A stretch of DNA of 64,000 nucleotides, from NCBI RefSeq assembly GCF_003149515.1, contig NZ_CP029145.1, positions 1,240,001-1,304,000 on the forward strand, written 5' to 3'. The DNA comes from Hymenobacter nivis (GTDB lineage: Bacteria; Bacteroidota; Bacteroidia; Cytophagales; Hymenobacteraceae). The notes under the pieces are model-generated. The model searched no databases and had not been told where the DNA came from. It saw only the letters and a list, made by a program, of their open reading frames with translations. The position numbers and the translations under genes were made by a program. Shown piece after piece: positions 8,563 through 16,075 of the stretch (its first letter is position 1; every line of letters begins with the position of its first letter).

Positions 8563-9199
8563 GCTTTATTGTCGCTAAACTGCCGCAGGGACTGGCGCGT
8601 CAGCACCACTATTTTGCCCCGGGCGTCGAGGCCGGCGTAGTCATCGTAGCCCAGCTCGGGCGCCGAAATACCGTAGCCGGCAAACACCAGCGGGGCCTCG
8701 GCCGCCACCTGCGCCTGGCCGGGGTTGGGGTAAAACGTGGCGTCGGAGCCGTAGGCCAGCGGCACCACGGGGCCCCCAACGGGCTGGTAGGCCAGCACCG
8801 CGCCCGGCTCCACGAAGGCGCGCCGCAGCCGCACTTTCTGGGTGAAGCCGCCATTTTCGCCAGCAGGCCGCACGCCCATTTTCCGGAACTGGGCCGTCAC
8901 GTAGTCCACGGCCATTTGGTAGCCGGGTGTGCCGGGCAGGCGGCCGCGCAGGCGGTCGTCGGCCAGGTACTGCACGTGGGCTTTGAAGTCAGCCGCGCTG
9001 ATTTTTTGCAGCGCGGTGGCTACCGGCGCGGGCACGGCCGGCGTTTGGGCCGCCGCAGGCAGGGCCAGGGCCCCGGCTAGCAGCAGGAGTAAAGAGGAGC
9101 GCATAAGCTTTCAAACAAAAAGTAATGGCACTGCAGCGCAAGCTCCGGCAGCGAGTGGCTTGCTTGCACCACTCCTGCCGTTGCGCAAATAAACCAGCC

Positions 9200-9982
9200 T
9201 TACCGCTCGTAGAAAGGCTTGGTGGAGCGGAAATAATCCGTCAGACTACTTTTATCGGCCTGAACAATATCCACAAGCGCGCCTTTATCCAGGAATTGCT
9301 GCGCCACAAAGCCGGTTTCTTTGGCGATGGCCGTCATTTCGCCTTCCACGTCGAGGCAGAAGATGTAGTGCGGCGGCACGGGACCAGCAGGGTCATGGAT
9401 CCAGCCCAGGTAGGCTGCTACCACGCGCGGCTGCTGGGCCAGCAGCCGCGCCAGCGCCCGCACCATTTCCGTGGGGTACACGGCGGGGTGGCCCAGCAGC
9501 ACCTGTGCGGCCGGCTGCGCCACCAGGGTTTGGCCCGTATCCAGTACCGTGCCGGCCAGGATGCGCACTACCTCATCGGGCAGCAGCTCCTTACCAGAGG
9601 CCGAATAAGGATTCAATACTAACGTTGCGCCGGGCAGGGTTTCGAACAGGGCCCGGCCTTTCATCTGGGCGTAAGCAACCCGGTGCTTTATTACTTCCCC
9701 GTCGAAAATACGGTCCGGCGTGGTAAAAACGGGGATTCGTCCATCTTCCCAACAAAATATTCGCATGGTCGTGCTGCCGTCTGCAATGCTGGTGCCCGGC
9801 ACCAGCGTCGCCGGGTTTTCGTCCGTAATAACCACCAGCTCTTCCAGCAGCAGGCGGCGGTAAAACTCCGGGCGGTAAGCCGGGTCAGCGGCAGCTTGCC
9901 CCAGCAGCGCTTCCAACGTGGCCCCGGGGTCCAACGGCGGCTCCGCACACGACTTGCGCTTCAGGAAATCAAACCATCCCAC
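9200..9982 (-). CDS. SseB-like protein (enhanced serine sensitivity family)
   Basis: 260 aa from GTG 9982. Two SseB-type domains are suggested: an N-terminal half with GRIPVFTTPDRIFDGEV and LNPYSASGKELLPDEVVRIL, and a C-terminal half (about 175-260) with PPHYIFCLDVEGEM. The family is found in bacteria and in contact-inhibition and type VI settings but its biochemical role is not established. It starts 14 bases after the HIT gene stop on the same strand, so the two are probably cotranscribed, with the M28 peptidase following. Confidence 0.75.
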   Translation of the reverse strand: MGWFDFLKRKSCAEPPLDPGATLEALLGQAAADPAYRPEFYRRLLLEELVVITDENPATLVPGTSIADGSTTMRIFCWEDGRIPVFTTPDRIFDGEVIKHRVAYAQMKGRALFETLPGATLVLNPYSASGKELLPDEVVRILAGTVLDTGQTLVAQPAAQVLLGHPAVYPTEMVRALARLLAQQPRVVAAYLGWIHDPAGPVPPHYIFCLDVEGEMTAIAKETGFVAQQFLDKGALVDIVQADKSSLTDYFRSTKPFYER

Positions 9983-9996
9983 CTGGTCAGTCCGCG

Positions 9997-10836
9997 CTAG
10001 GTTTGCGTGAGCACAGTTTTGAAGCCCGCCAGGCGGCCGTTGGCGTCGCGGCCCAGGGCGTAGGCGCGAATTTGGGGCTCCTCCCCCACCAGATACACCT
10101 GCGTGCCGTCCAGCTCCTGTTTCAGGAAGAATTGCAGAGCCTTGTAGCGGTTGGCCTGGGCCGGGTCGTGCAGCACGCCGTTGTCGGCGGTGTGCTGGCT
10201 CAGGAAATCGGTCAGTTCCTTGGTGCTCACCTTAGTACCGGCCGGCTCGCCCAGTATTTTGAGCAGCGCGGCGGGCGCCAGGGCCCCGGCCGGAGCGGCG
10301 TAGCTCACGGGCTCCAGTGGCGCATCCGACTCCGACACGAAGCGCAGGCCGGTGCAGAGTTTTTGCAGCTGCTGCACCGTAGGGTCATCGGTGGGGGCGG
10401 CGGGGGCACGGGCGGCTTCGGCCTCGGCCAGGCCGCTGCCACCATCTACTTTGGCGGCAATGGCGGCGGCCAGCTCGGCCATGCGGGCGGCAGGCACCGA
10501 AATTTTGGGGTTGGCGAAGTTCATGTCCGACACCTTGTTCATCGGAATCAGGTGGATGTGGGCATGGGGCACCTCCAACCCAATGACGGCCACGCCGATG
10601 CGCTTGCACGGCACGGCCGCCGCCACGCCCTTGGCCACGCGCTGCGCAAACACGTGCAGGGCCGCCAGCGCGTCGGGCGTCATGTCAAAAATGTAGTCGA
10701 TTTCCTGCTTGGGAATCACCAGCGTGTGGCCTTCCACCAGGGGCGTGATGTCGAGAAACGCCAGGTGCTGGCCGTCCTCGGCCACTTTGTAGGCGGGCAG
10801 CTCGCCCGAAACGATGCGGGAGAAAATGGAAGGCAT
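9997..10836 (-). CDS. HIT-family nucleotide hydrolase fused to a NuiA-like nuclease-inhibitor domain
   Basis: 279 aa from ATG 10836 (MPSIFSRIVSGELPAY); the longer frame upstream is non-coding and covers the greA terminator. Residues 1-130 are a HIT (HINT-type) domain: FLDITPLVEGHTLVIPK and the His triad HAHIHL (H91, H93, H95), which hydrolyses phosphoramidate or AMP-linked substrates. After an Ala-rich linker (about 136-150), residues 155-279 resemble NuiA, the inhibitor of the Anabaena nuclease NucA: LRFVSESDAPLEPV, VSTKELTDFL, ALQFFLKQELDGTQVYLVGE, RLAGFKTVL. The fusion is unusual and lies near a NucA-like NUC1 gene. HIT part sure; NuiA part by recalled pattern. Confidence 0.82.
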   Translation of the reverse strand: MPSIFSRIVSGELPAYKVAEDGQHLAFLDITPLVEGHTLVIPKQEIDYIFDMTPDALAALHVFAQRVAKGVAAAVPCKRIGVAVIGLEVPHAHIHLIPMNKVSDMNFANPKISVPAARMAELAAAIAAKVDGGSGLAEAEAARAPAAPTDDPTVQQLQKLCTGLRFVSESDAPLEPVSYAAPAGALAPAALLKILGEPAGTKVSTKELTDFLSQHTADNGVLHDPAQANRYKALQFFLKQELDGTQVYLVGEEPQIRAYALGRDANGRLAGFKTVLTQT

Positions 10837-10914
10837 TGCGTTAGTTGTTAGTAGTCGGTTGTCCGTTGCTTGTGCAAATAACAACCGCGCAGCCCAGCGC
10901 AGGGCCCCGGACGC

Positions 10915-10943
10915 AAAAAGGGTGGCACCTTCCGGCACCACCC
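10915..10943 (-). terminator. Rho-independent terminator after greA
   Basis: On the minus strand GGGTGGTGCC, loop GGAA, GGTGCCACCC (two G-U pairs) followed by TTTTT. It separates greA from the HIT gene. Confidence 0.8.
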
Positions 10944-10979
10944 TGCTAATCTGACAACTAACAACGAGCAAATAAAAGC

Positions 10980-11453
10980 CTACCGGGTAATTTCCAGCAC
11001 TTCGAATTGCAGCTTGCCGGCCGGCACCGTGATTTCGGCCACGTCGCCCACCGATTTGCCCAGCAGACCTTTGCCGATGGGCGACTTTACGGAGATTTTA
11101 CCGGTGGCCAGGTTAGCCTCCTCCTCCGCCACGAGGGTGTAGTTCAGCACGGCGTTGTTCTTGGTGTTCTTCAGCTTCACCTTGCTCATGATGAGCACTT
11201 TGCTGAGGTCCATGTTGGTTTCGTCCAGCTCACGGGCGTTGCCCACGACTTCCTCCAGCTTTGATATTTTCAGTTCCAGCAGGCCCTGGGCATCCTTGGC
11301 GGCGTCGTACTCGGCGTTCTCGCTCAGGTCGCCTTTATCGCGGGCCTCGCGCAGGTCTTCGGCGGCCTTGGCGCGGCCTTTCATTTTCAGGTCTTGCAGT
11401 TCGTCTTTCAGTTTTTGCAGGCCTTCGGGGGAATAATAATTGATAGTGGCCAT
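10980..11453 (-). CDS. greA: Transcription elongation factor GreA
   Basis: 157 aa, full length. Stimulates cleavage of backtracked RNA in the RNA polymerase secondary channel. The N-terminal coiled coil carries the tip acidic motif GDLSENAEYDAAK with the catalytic D/E residues, and the C-terminal FKBP-like domain has SPIGKGLLGKSVGDV. An 88-nt leader separates ATG 11453 from a -7 box (11541-11548); it contains a terminator-like hairpin, so expression may be controlled by premature termination. Confidence 0.96.
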   Translation of the reverse strand: MATINYYSPEGLQKLKDELQDLKMKGRAKAAEDLREARDKGDLSENAEYDAAKDAQGLLELKISKLEEVVGNARELDETNMDLSKVLIMSKVKLKNTKNNAVLNYTLVAEEEANLATGKISVKSPIGKGLLGKSVGDVAEITVPAGKLQFEVLEITR

Positions 11454-11480
11454 GGGAGAACGGTGGGGTTGCGGGTTGGC

Positions 11481-11523
11481 TAAAAAGCAAGGAGAACGGC
11501 TGGCGCGCGGCCAACCGTTCTCC
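11481..11523 (-). terminator. Terminator-like hairpin in the greA leader
   Basis: Minus strand GGAGAACGGTTGGC, loop CGCGC, GCCAGCCGTTCTCC then TTGCTTTTT. It lies between the greA -7 box and the greA start, so it would act on greA's own transcript as well as on read-through from the upstream dehydrogenase. Confidence 0.7.
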
Positions 11524-11540
11524 CTGCGTTAGGTTCGGGG

Positions 11541-11548
11541 CAAAGATA
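11541..11548 (-). promoter_or_regulatory. -7 box TATCTTTG for greA
   Basis: Exact TAnnTTTG match on the minus strand, between the dehydrogenase stop codon (11561) and the leader hairpin. Confidence 0.6.
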
Positions 11549-11560
11549 CGACAAACCGAT

Positions 11561-12526
11561 TTACTCCTTACCTCCGCCGTGAGCGGCGGCCAAAAACGCC
11601 CCCAGCTTGCCCACCAGCACCTCGTTGATGCGCTGATAGCTCTGGTGCGTCCAGCCCCCAACATGAGGTGTGAGCAGCACGTTATCAGCGCTTTTCAGGA
11701 ATTCGTAGCGCGCCGCCTGGGGCCCCGAGAGCGTGGCCAGCCGCTCGTTTTCGAGCACGTCGAGCGCCGCCCCGTACAGCCGCCCGGCCTGCAGGCCCTC
11801 CACCAGAGCGGCGTGGTCGAGCACCTCGCCGCGGGCCGTATTCAGCAGCCATAGCGGCCGCTGGAAACCGGCCAGAAACTCCTGGTTCACGAAGTGGTGG
11901 TTGGCCGCCGAGTACGGAATGTGCAGGCTGAGCACGTCGGCCCGGGCCTGCATTTCGGCCAGCGGCACTAGCGCGGCGTGGGCATCGGGCGCCACTGCCG
12001 GGTCGTGGTCGTAGGCCAGCACGGTGCACCCGAAGGCCCCCAGCCGCCGCGCAAACGACCGCCCCATGTGCCCGTAGCCAAGCAGGCCGATGGTCTTCCC
12101 CCCGATTTCCTCGCCCCGGTTGGCCTCGCGCTTCCAAATGCCCTGGCGCACCTCGCCATCGGCCCGCCCAATGTGGCGCAACAAATTCAGCAGTAGTCCG
12201 ATGGCAAACTCGCCCACCGCATCGCGGTTGCCCTCGGGCGCGTTCAGCAAGGTCACGCCCGCCGCCGCCAGCGCCGCCTCATCAATGTTGTCGACGCCGG
12301 CGCCGGCCCGGGCCACGTAGCGCAGCTGGGGCCCCCGGGCCAGCAGCTCGGCCGTCACGCGCAATTTGCTGCGCACCACCAGCCCGTCGTAGGGCTTGGC
12401 CACCAGGGCCCCGGGCACTTCGGCGGCCGTCAGTTCGGGCCGGTAATCGGCCGCCACACCGATGCCGGCCAGCAGCGGCAGCAGCGAGGGGTGCATTTCG
12501 TCAACGACGAGGCAGGTACTATCCAT
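11561..12526 (-). CDS. D-2-hydroxyacid dehydrogenase (phosphoglycerate dehydrogenase-like)
   Basis: 321 aa. NAD-dependent oxidoreductase of the SerA/GhrB group. The nucleotide-binding loop is GLLGYGHMGRSFA (about residues 147-159); catalytic Arg is in LLNTARGEVLD, Glu in LDVLENERL and His in LLTPHVGGWTHQS, the normal triad. Length fits a short form without a C-terminal ACT domain, so it may be 3-phosphoglycerate dehydrogenase of serine synthesis or a general 2-ketoacid reductase. No serine genes adjoin it. It is followed by greA, 107 bases away. Confidence 0.88.
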   Translation of the reverse strand: MDSTCLVVDEMHPSLLPLLAGIGVAADYRPELTAAEVPGALVAKPYDGLVVRSKLRVTAELLARGPQLRYVARAGAGVDNIDEAALAAAGVTLLNAPEGNRDAVGEFAIGLLLNLLRHIGRADGEVRQGIWKREANRGEEIGGKTIGLLGYGHMGRSFARRLGAFGCTVLAYDHDPAVAPDAHAALVPLAEMQARADVLSLHIPYSAANHHFVNQEFLAGFQRPLWLLNTARGEVLDHAALVEGLQAGRLYGAALDVLENERLATLSGPQAARYEFLKSADNVLLTPHVGGWTHQSYQRINEVLVGKLGAFLAAAHGGGKE

Positions 12527-12560
12527 TTAGCTTTGGCGCGAGGTTTCGCAAAGTTTAAAA

Positions 12561-12679
12561 CTTAAGTTTCGTGAAGGTTTGAGTTGGTTTTGTTAGTTAA
12601 GATTCAGAATTGACCGTCATGCTGAGTTTCGAGACTACTTAAACAGTCCCTACGCGCGTTCCTCCTTGGCGAAACTTAA
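12561..12679. repeat. Imperfect palindrome containing a half-copy of the GTCATGCTGAG repeat
   Basis: Outer arms TTAAGTTTCGTGAAGG and CCTTGGCGAAACTTAA flank sequence with GACCGTCATGCTGAG (12612-12626), a fragment of the dispersed palindrome family seen elsewhere in the window. It fills the gap between rsmA and the dehydrogenase. Confidence 0.6.
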
Positions 12680-13485
12680 TTTTCAACTTGGCGGGACTTT
12701 ACGTTAAATGCTTCCACCAGCTTCGTCAGCCCCACAAATTCCGCTATGCCCAACTGCTCGGCGCGCTTGTCGAAAATCTCCCCACTCATCGCCTCGGGCG
12801 AGAGGCCCAGGGGCTTGAGGGCGTTGCGCAGGGTTTTGCGGCGGGTGGAAAAGGCTTGCTTCACGACGCGGAAAAATAGCTTTTCGTCGCAGCCCAGATG
12901 CTCGGTGGCGTTGCGGGTGAGGCGCACCACGGCCGACTCCACTTTGGGCGGCGGGATGAACACGTGCGGCGGCACCGTGAACAGGTATTCGATGTCGTAA
13001 AACGCTTGCAGCAGCACGCTCAGGATGCCGTAGGTTTTCGAGCCGGGCGGCTCGGCCAGGCGCTCGGCCACTTCTTTTTGGATCATGCCCACCACCTCGC
13101 GCACCTGCTGCCGATTCGCCAACACCTGGAAGAAAATCTGGCTGCTGATGTTGTAGGGGAAGTTGCCGATGATGGCCAGCGGCTGGCCCGGAAACAGGGC
13201 CCCGACGTCCTGCTTCAGGAAATCGGTGGCGAAAATGCGCGGCGCCAGCGCCGGGTACGTGGCCTCCAGATATACCACCGATTCGCGGTCGATTTCCACC
13301 ACGCTGGTCGTAAATGCCGGGTCTTGCAGCAAAAATTGCGTGAGCACGCCCGTACCAGGGCCAATTTCGAGCACTTCGCGCACGCCATCGGGCAGGCGCA
13401 GGGCCCCCACAATGCGGCGGGCGATGTTGGGGTCGGCGAGGAAGTGCTGGCCGAGGTGTTTCTTGGGTTTGACGGGGGAGTGCAT
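12676..13485 (-). CDS. rsmA: 16S rRNA dimethyladenosine transferase (RsmA/KsgA)
   Basis: 269 aa from ATG 13485 (MHSPVKPKKHLGQHFL); the longer frame is not needed. It dimethylates two adjacent adenines near the 3' end of 16S rRNA during 30S maturation. Seen: KKHLGQHFLADPNIARRI at the N-terminus, SAM-binding LEIGPGTGVLTQ, and the adenine-methylating motif IIGNFPYNISSQI (NxPY class). A TACCTTTG box lies about 38 bases upstream. Divergent from the LacI-type regulator. Confidence 0.95.
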   Translation of the reverse strand: MHSPVKPKKHLGQHFLADPNIARRIVGALRLPDGVREVLEIGPGTGVLTQFLLQDPAFTTSVVEIDRESVVYLEATYPALAPRIFATDFLKQDVGALFPGQPLAIIGNFPYNISSQIFFQVLANRQQVREVVGMIQKEVAERLAEPPGSKTYGILSVLLQAFYDIEYLFTVPPHVFIPPPKVESAVVRLTRNATEHLGCDEKLFFRVVKQAFSTRRKTLRNALKPLGLSPEAMSGEIFDKRAEQLGIAEFVGLTKLVEAFNVKSRQVEN

Positions 13486-13523
13486 GCGGGGCCCCGGCGC
13501 GGCGGAAGGGCCTGCCGGGGCTG

Positions 13524-13531
13524 CAAAGGTA
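13524..13531 (-). promoter_or_regulatory. -7 box TACCTTTG for rsmA
   Basis: Exact TAnnTTTG on the minus strand upstream of ATG 13485; supports the shorter start. Confidence 0.6.
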
Positions 13532-13672
13532 GCCCGCGGGGCCCCGCGGCAGGGCCCCAGGCCCGGCCAAACCCGCATTCGTTCCTACCTTGGGGCACTG
13601 TACAGGCCAGTTGGGGCGCAACCCCCGCCGGCCCGCCCGGTCCTTCTCGTCGGATTTATTAGATCTTGAGCT

Positions 13673-14734
13673 TTGCCCAGCACTAACAAGCGGATATCCA
13701 TCGCCGAACTCGCCGCGCAGTTGGGCTTGTCCACGTCCACCGTTTCGCGCGGCCTCAGCGACCACCCCAGCATCAGCGAGGCCACCAAGGCGCGCGTGCG
13801 CCAACTGGCCCAGGAGCTGAATTACCTGCCCAACAGCCTGGCCGCCGCTCTACGCAAGGGGCGCAGCAACACGGTGGGCGTTATTGTGCCGCACATCAAC
13901 GGCTACTTTTTTCCGGCCGTGATGAATGGCATCGAGAAAATTGCCAGCCGCGCCGGCTTCAACGTGATGATGTGCCAGTCGAACGAAGACATTCGGCGCG
14001 AGCGCCAGAACGTGGAGGCTTTGCTAGCCTCGCAGGTTGAGGGCATTCTGGTGTCGGTATCAAAAGGCACCGACCAGGACCTCAGCCACTTCCGCCAGGT
14101 GCAGCAGCAGGGAACGCCACTCATTTTCTTCGACCGCATGCCCGACCTGCCCGGCAGCACGGCCGTGGTGCTCGACGACCACCTCGGGGCCTACGAGGCC
14201 GTGGCGCACCTCATCCGGCAGGGCTGCCGGCGCATTGCCCACTTCGCGGGGCCCCAGCACCTCAACACCAGCCGCAACCGGTTGCTGGGCTACCAGGCCG
14301 CCCTGGAGGCCCATGGCCTGCCCTTCGACGAGCGCCTGGTGTACTCGCTGCCGCGCTCGAACCAGGAGTCGGGCCGCGACGGCATGGACTACCTCATGGG
14401 CTTGGCCGAGCGGCCCGACGCCGTGTTTACCGCCTACGCCTTCCCTGCCGTGGGGGCCCTGGAAGTGCTTGAGAGCCACCGCATCCGAGTGCCGCAGGAC
14501 TTTGCCATCGCCTGCTTCAGCAATGAGCCCTTCACCACCATGACGCACCCGCGCCTAACGGCCGTGGACCAGCGCGGCGAGCAAATGGGCGAAACCGCCG
14601 TGAACCTGCTCCTGCAAATTCTCAAGCGCACCCCCAACTACTCGCCCCCACGCATCGTGCTCAAGCCCCAGCTCATGCTGCGCGAGTCGTCGCTGTTCGG
14701 CCAGGAAAATCCGGTGGTGCAGCGGGAGTTTTAG
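13673..14734 (+). CDS. LacI/GalR-family transcriptional regulator
   Basis: 353 aa; the frame opens at TTG 13673 (leu-ccc-agc...), no ATG nearby upstream. N-terminal helix-turn-helix RISIAELAAQLGLSTSTVSR (residues 7-26) with the hinge helix LPNSLAAALRKG, then a periplasmic-binding-like sensor domain (VGVIVPHINGYFFPAVMNGIE onward) ending near LKPQLMLRES. Such proteins bind a palindromic operator and respond to a sugar. In Bacteroidota they often control starch or maltose loci, but the Sus-like genes here are 23 kb away, so the target is unknown. Confidence 0.88.
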   Translation: MPSTNKRISIAELAAQLGLSTSTVSRGLSDHPSISEATKARVRQLAQELNYLPNSLAAALRKGRSNTVGVIVPHINGYFFPAVMNGIEKIASRAGFNVMMCQSNEDIRRERQNVEALLASQVEGILVSVSKGTDQDLSHFRQVQQQGTPLIFFDRMPDLPGSTAVVLDDHLGAYEAVAHLIRQGCRRIAHFAGPQHLNTSRNRLLGYQAALEAHGLPFDERLVYSLPRSNQESGRDGMDYLMGLAERPDAVFTAYAFPAVGALEVLESHRIRVPQDFAIACFSNEPFTTMTHPRLTAVDQRGEQMGETAVNLLLQILKRTPNYSPPRIVLKPQLMLRESSLFGQENPVVQREF

Positions 14735-14876
14735 GCCCCCCAGGACATAAGCGGAGCAAGTAGGTCGTCATCCTGAGCGCAGCCGAAGCATCTTTCCCGC
14801 GCCAGTGATCAGGTTAAGTAGCGCAAAAAGAACGTCATGCCGAGCGCAGCGAAGCATCTTCCCCGCGTAACTAATT

Positions 14877-15926
14877 TAGGACTTACGCAAACGCGAGCGA
14901 AGGCTGGCGTAATTCATGTCGCATATACTCATCCAAAAAGCCTTGTTTGAGCTGATAGACGGTTTGTTTGGTTTGGTAGGCGGCTTGTTTAAGGCAGGTC
15001 CAAGCGCGCACGGCCAGGGCAATATGATTGCGCTGACTGCGGGCCAGCCGGCACTGGCAGGCCTGCACGCCGGTGAGTTGCTTGAGTTCGCGGTGAAACT
15101 GCTCAATCGTCCAGCGGACGCTGCTTTCGTGTTCGGCAGCGGCCGTGTGCAAGGGCTCAACCTCGTTGGTGAGGAGGTAGTCCGTCCGGTGGGTGGACAC
15201 CAGTACGCGGAAGAGTTTCAGTTTGAAATCTTTGGGCATGCCCTTCACTTTCAGGATTTTGCCAGCTTCTACTTCGGCGGCCGACCAGCACAGGCAGGCC
15301 ACGGGCTGGTAGGGCTGCTGGCCGCCGGAATCATCGACGAGCCGGTTGCTTTTCAGCGGGCAGTAAAATGTTTTGCCTTCGTCCAGCAGCCACTTGAACA
15401 GGGCCGTGGTGGCGTACCAGCTATCCATGAGCACCGTGCGGTATGGGATACTGCGCGGGGCCAATTGCCCGAGCATGTCGGCCACATGGTCGAGCTTGGT
15501 CTTGCCGTCGGTGTCGGGGGCGAAAAGGCGGTAGTCAATGAGCCAGAACTGGTCGGTTTCGGGGTTGACGTACACACACGTCACCAGGCCGATGCCGGCA
15601 ATCACGCCGTGGGCGTTGCCGCTGTACTGGCGGCGTACGAGTTCGATGCGCCGGCTGTGGTGCTTGTCGAGCACCGTGTCGTCAAACAGGACGTAGCCCC
15701 GCGCGCTGAGCATCACCTGTGGGCGTACTTGCTGCCAGAGCTGGCGGGGGGTGAAACGCCGGGTTTTGAGAAAATAGCGCACGTTGTCGTGCGAGAGGCC
15801 CTCCAGATGCTCGGCCAGATACGTCCCCGTGTAGTTGACCTGGCTGCTCACCAAAAACTGCCCGTACAGTTGTGCCGTCACTTTCATGGCTTTTCCTTTC
15901 AAGTTACACTTTTTGCGTAAGTCCTA
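14877..15926 (-). mobile_element. IS4/IS701-type insertion sequence (1050 bp)
   Basis: Perfect 15-bp terminal inverted repeats TAGGACTTACGCAAA (14877-14891) and its complement (15912-15926), flanked by a 5-bp target repeat TAATT (14872-14876 and 15927-15931). One transposase gene fills the element. The intact ends and target repeat imply a recent insertion. Confidence 0.93.
14883..15902 (-). CDS. DDE transposase of the IS4/IS701-type element
   Basis: 339 aa from 15902; ATG 15887 (MKVTAQLYGQFLV) is an equally good start. RNase-H-fold transposase with candidate catalytic residues in YVLFDDTVLDK, RTVLMDSWYAT and WTIEQFHRELKQLTG, the last being the conserved Glu region with its RELK motif. The gene spans the element nearly end to end and has no frame breaks, so it may be active. 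Confidence 0.9.
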   Translation of the reverse strand: MKGKAMKVTAQLYGQFLVSSQVNYTGTYLAEHLEGLSHDNVRYFLKTRRFTPRQLWQQVRPQVMLSARGYVLFDDTVLDKHHSRRIELVRRQYSGNAHGVIAGIGLVTCVYVNPETDQFWLIDYRLFAPDTDGKTKLDHVADMLGQLAPRSIPYRTVLMDSWYATTALFKWLLDEGKTFYCPLKSNRLVDDSGGQQPYQPVACLCWSAAEVEAGKILKVKGMPKDFKLKLFRVLVSTHRTDYLLTNEVEPLHTAAAEHESSVRWTIEQFHRELKQLTGVQACQCRLARSQRNHIALAVRAWTCLKQAAYQTKQTVYQLKQGFLDEYMRHELRQPSLAFA

Positions 15927-16037
15927 TAATTATGATTACTGGCGCAGAAAAGATGCTTCAGCTGCGCTCAGGATAACGGTCTGGGAGTTCATAGAAGATG
16001 CTTCGCTGCACTCTGCATGACGGCCTGGGATTTACAT

Positions 16038-16073
16038 AAGAAGCCGCCGTGGGGCCCCACGGCGGCTTCTTTC
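16038..16073 (-). terminator. Terminator hairpin after the cNMP/CBS/NTase gene
   Basis: AAGAAGCCGCCGTGG, loop GGCC, then the complementary arm, three bases past the stop codon at 16076. Only a short T-rich tail follows. Confidence 0.6.
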
Positions 16074-16075
16074 GT

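Larger units (their letters stand above)
7554..8567 (+). mobile_element. IS5-family-type insertion sequence, copy 1 (1014 bp)
   Basis: Terminal inverted repeats AAAGCTAATTCGG (7554-7566) and CCGAATAAGCTTT (8555-8567) match at 12 of 13 positions. The target repeat is ATT (7551-7553 and 8568-8570). A second copy of the same length lies inverted at 61094-62107; I noticed only three base differences between them. It carries two overlapping frames of one DDE transposase. It interrupts the M28 peptidase gene. Confidence 0.93.
6447..9104 (-). pseudogene. M28-family zinc aminopeptidase, split by an IS5-type element and a TAG codon
   Basis: N-terminal part 8568-9104 starts MRSSLLLLLAGALALPAAAQ (signal peptide) and continues through a PA-type domain to RQFSDN, where the IS (7554-8567) is inserted. 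The rest (6447-7553) resumes QYFGDLRTKLETAARYG and holds the M28 zinc site: SAHLDHLG, GAHDNATG, GEEMGLLGS, DVNTDMP and a late His (TYHKPQ). Joining the halves by removing the IS and one copy of its 3-bp target repeat restores frame, but a TAG (7545-7547) still interrupts it, so there are two lesions. Intact homologues are exported peptidases of about 500-550 aa. The gene follows the SseB-like gene on the same strand. Confidence 0.88.
14766..16017. repeat. Array of GTCATCCTGAGCGCAG-type palindromic repeats, interrupted by an IS
   Basis: Left half-sites at about 14766-14795 and 14833-14862 (consensus GTCATGCTGAGCGCAGC, then GAAGCATCTT) face inverted half-sites at about 15952-15982 and 15998-16016. 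Removing the IS at 14877-15926 brings the arms together around an AT-rich centre (TAATT), giving the same structure as the palindromes at 23.3, 28.8, 33.0 and 59.0 kb. Confidence 0.75.

Noticed and set aside
11261..11443. Possible small gene opposite greA
   Set aside because: Shadow frame; greA is fully conserved in the sense direction.
12704..13804. 366-codon frame opposite and alongside rsmA
   Set aside because: It is an alternative frame on the rsmA strand with Arg/Gly/Ala-rich shadow composition typical of high-GC DNA; rsmA motifs are in the other frame.
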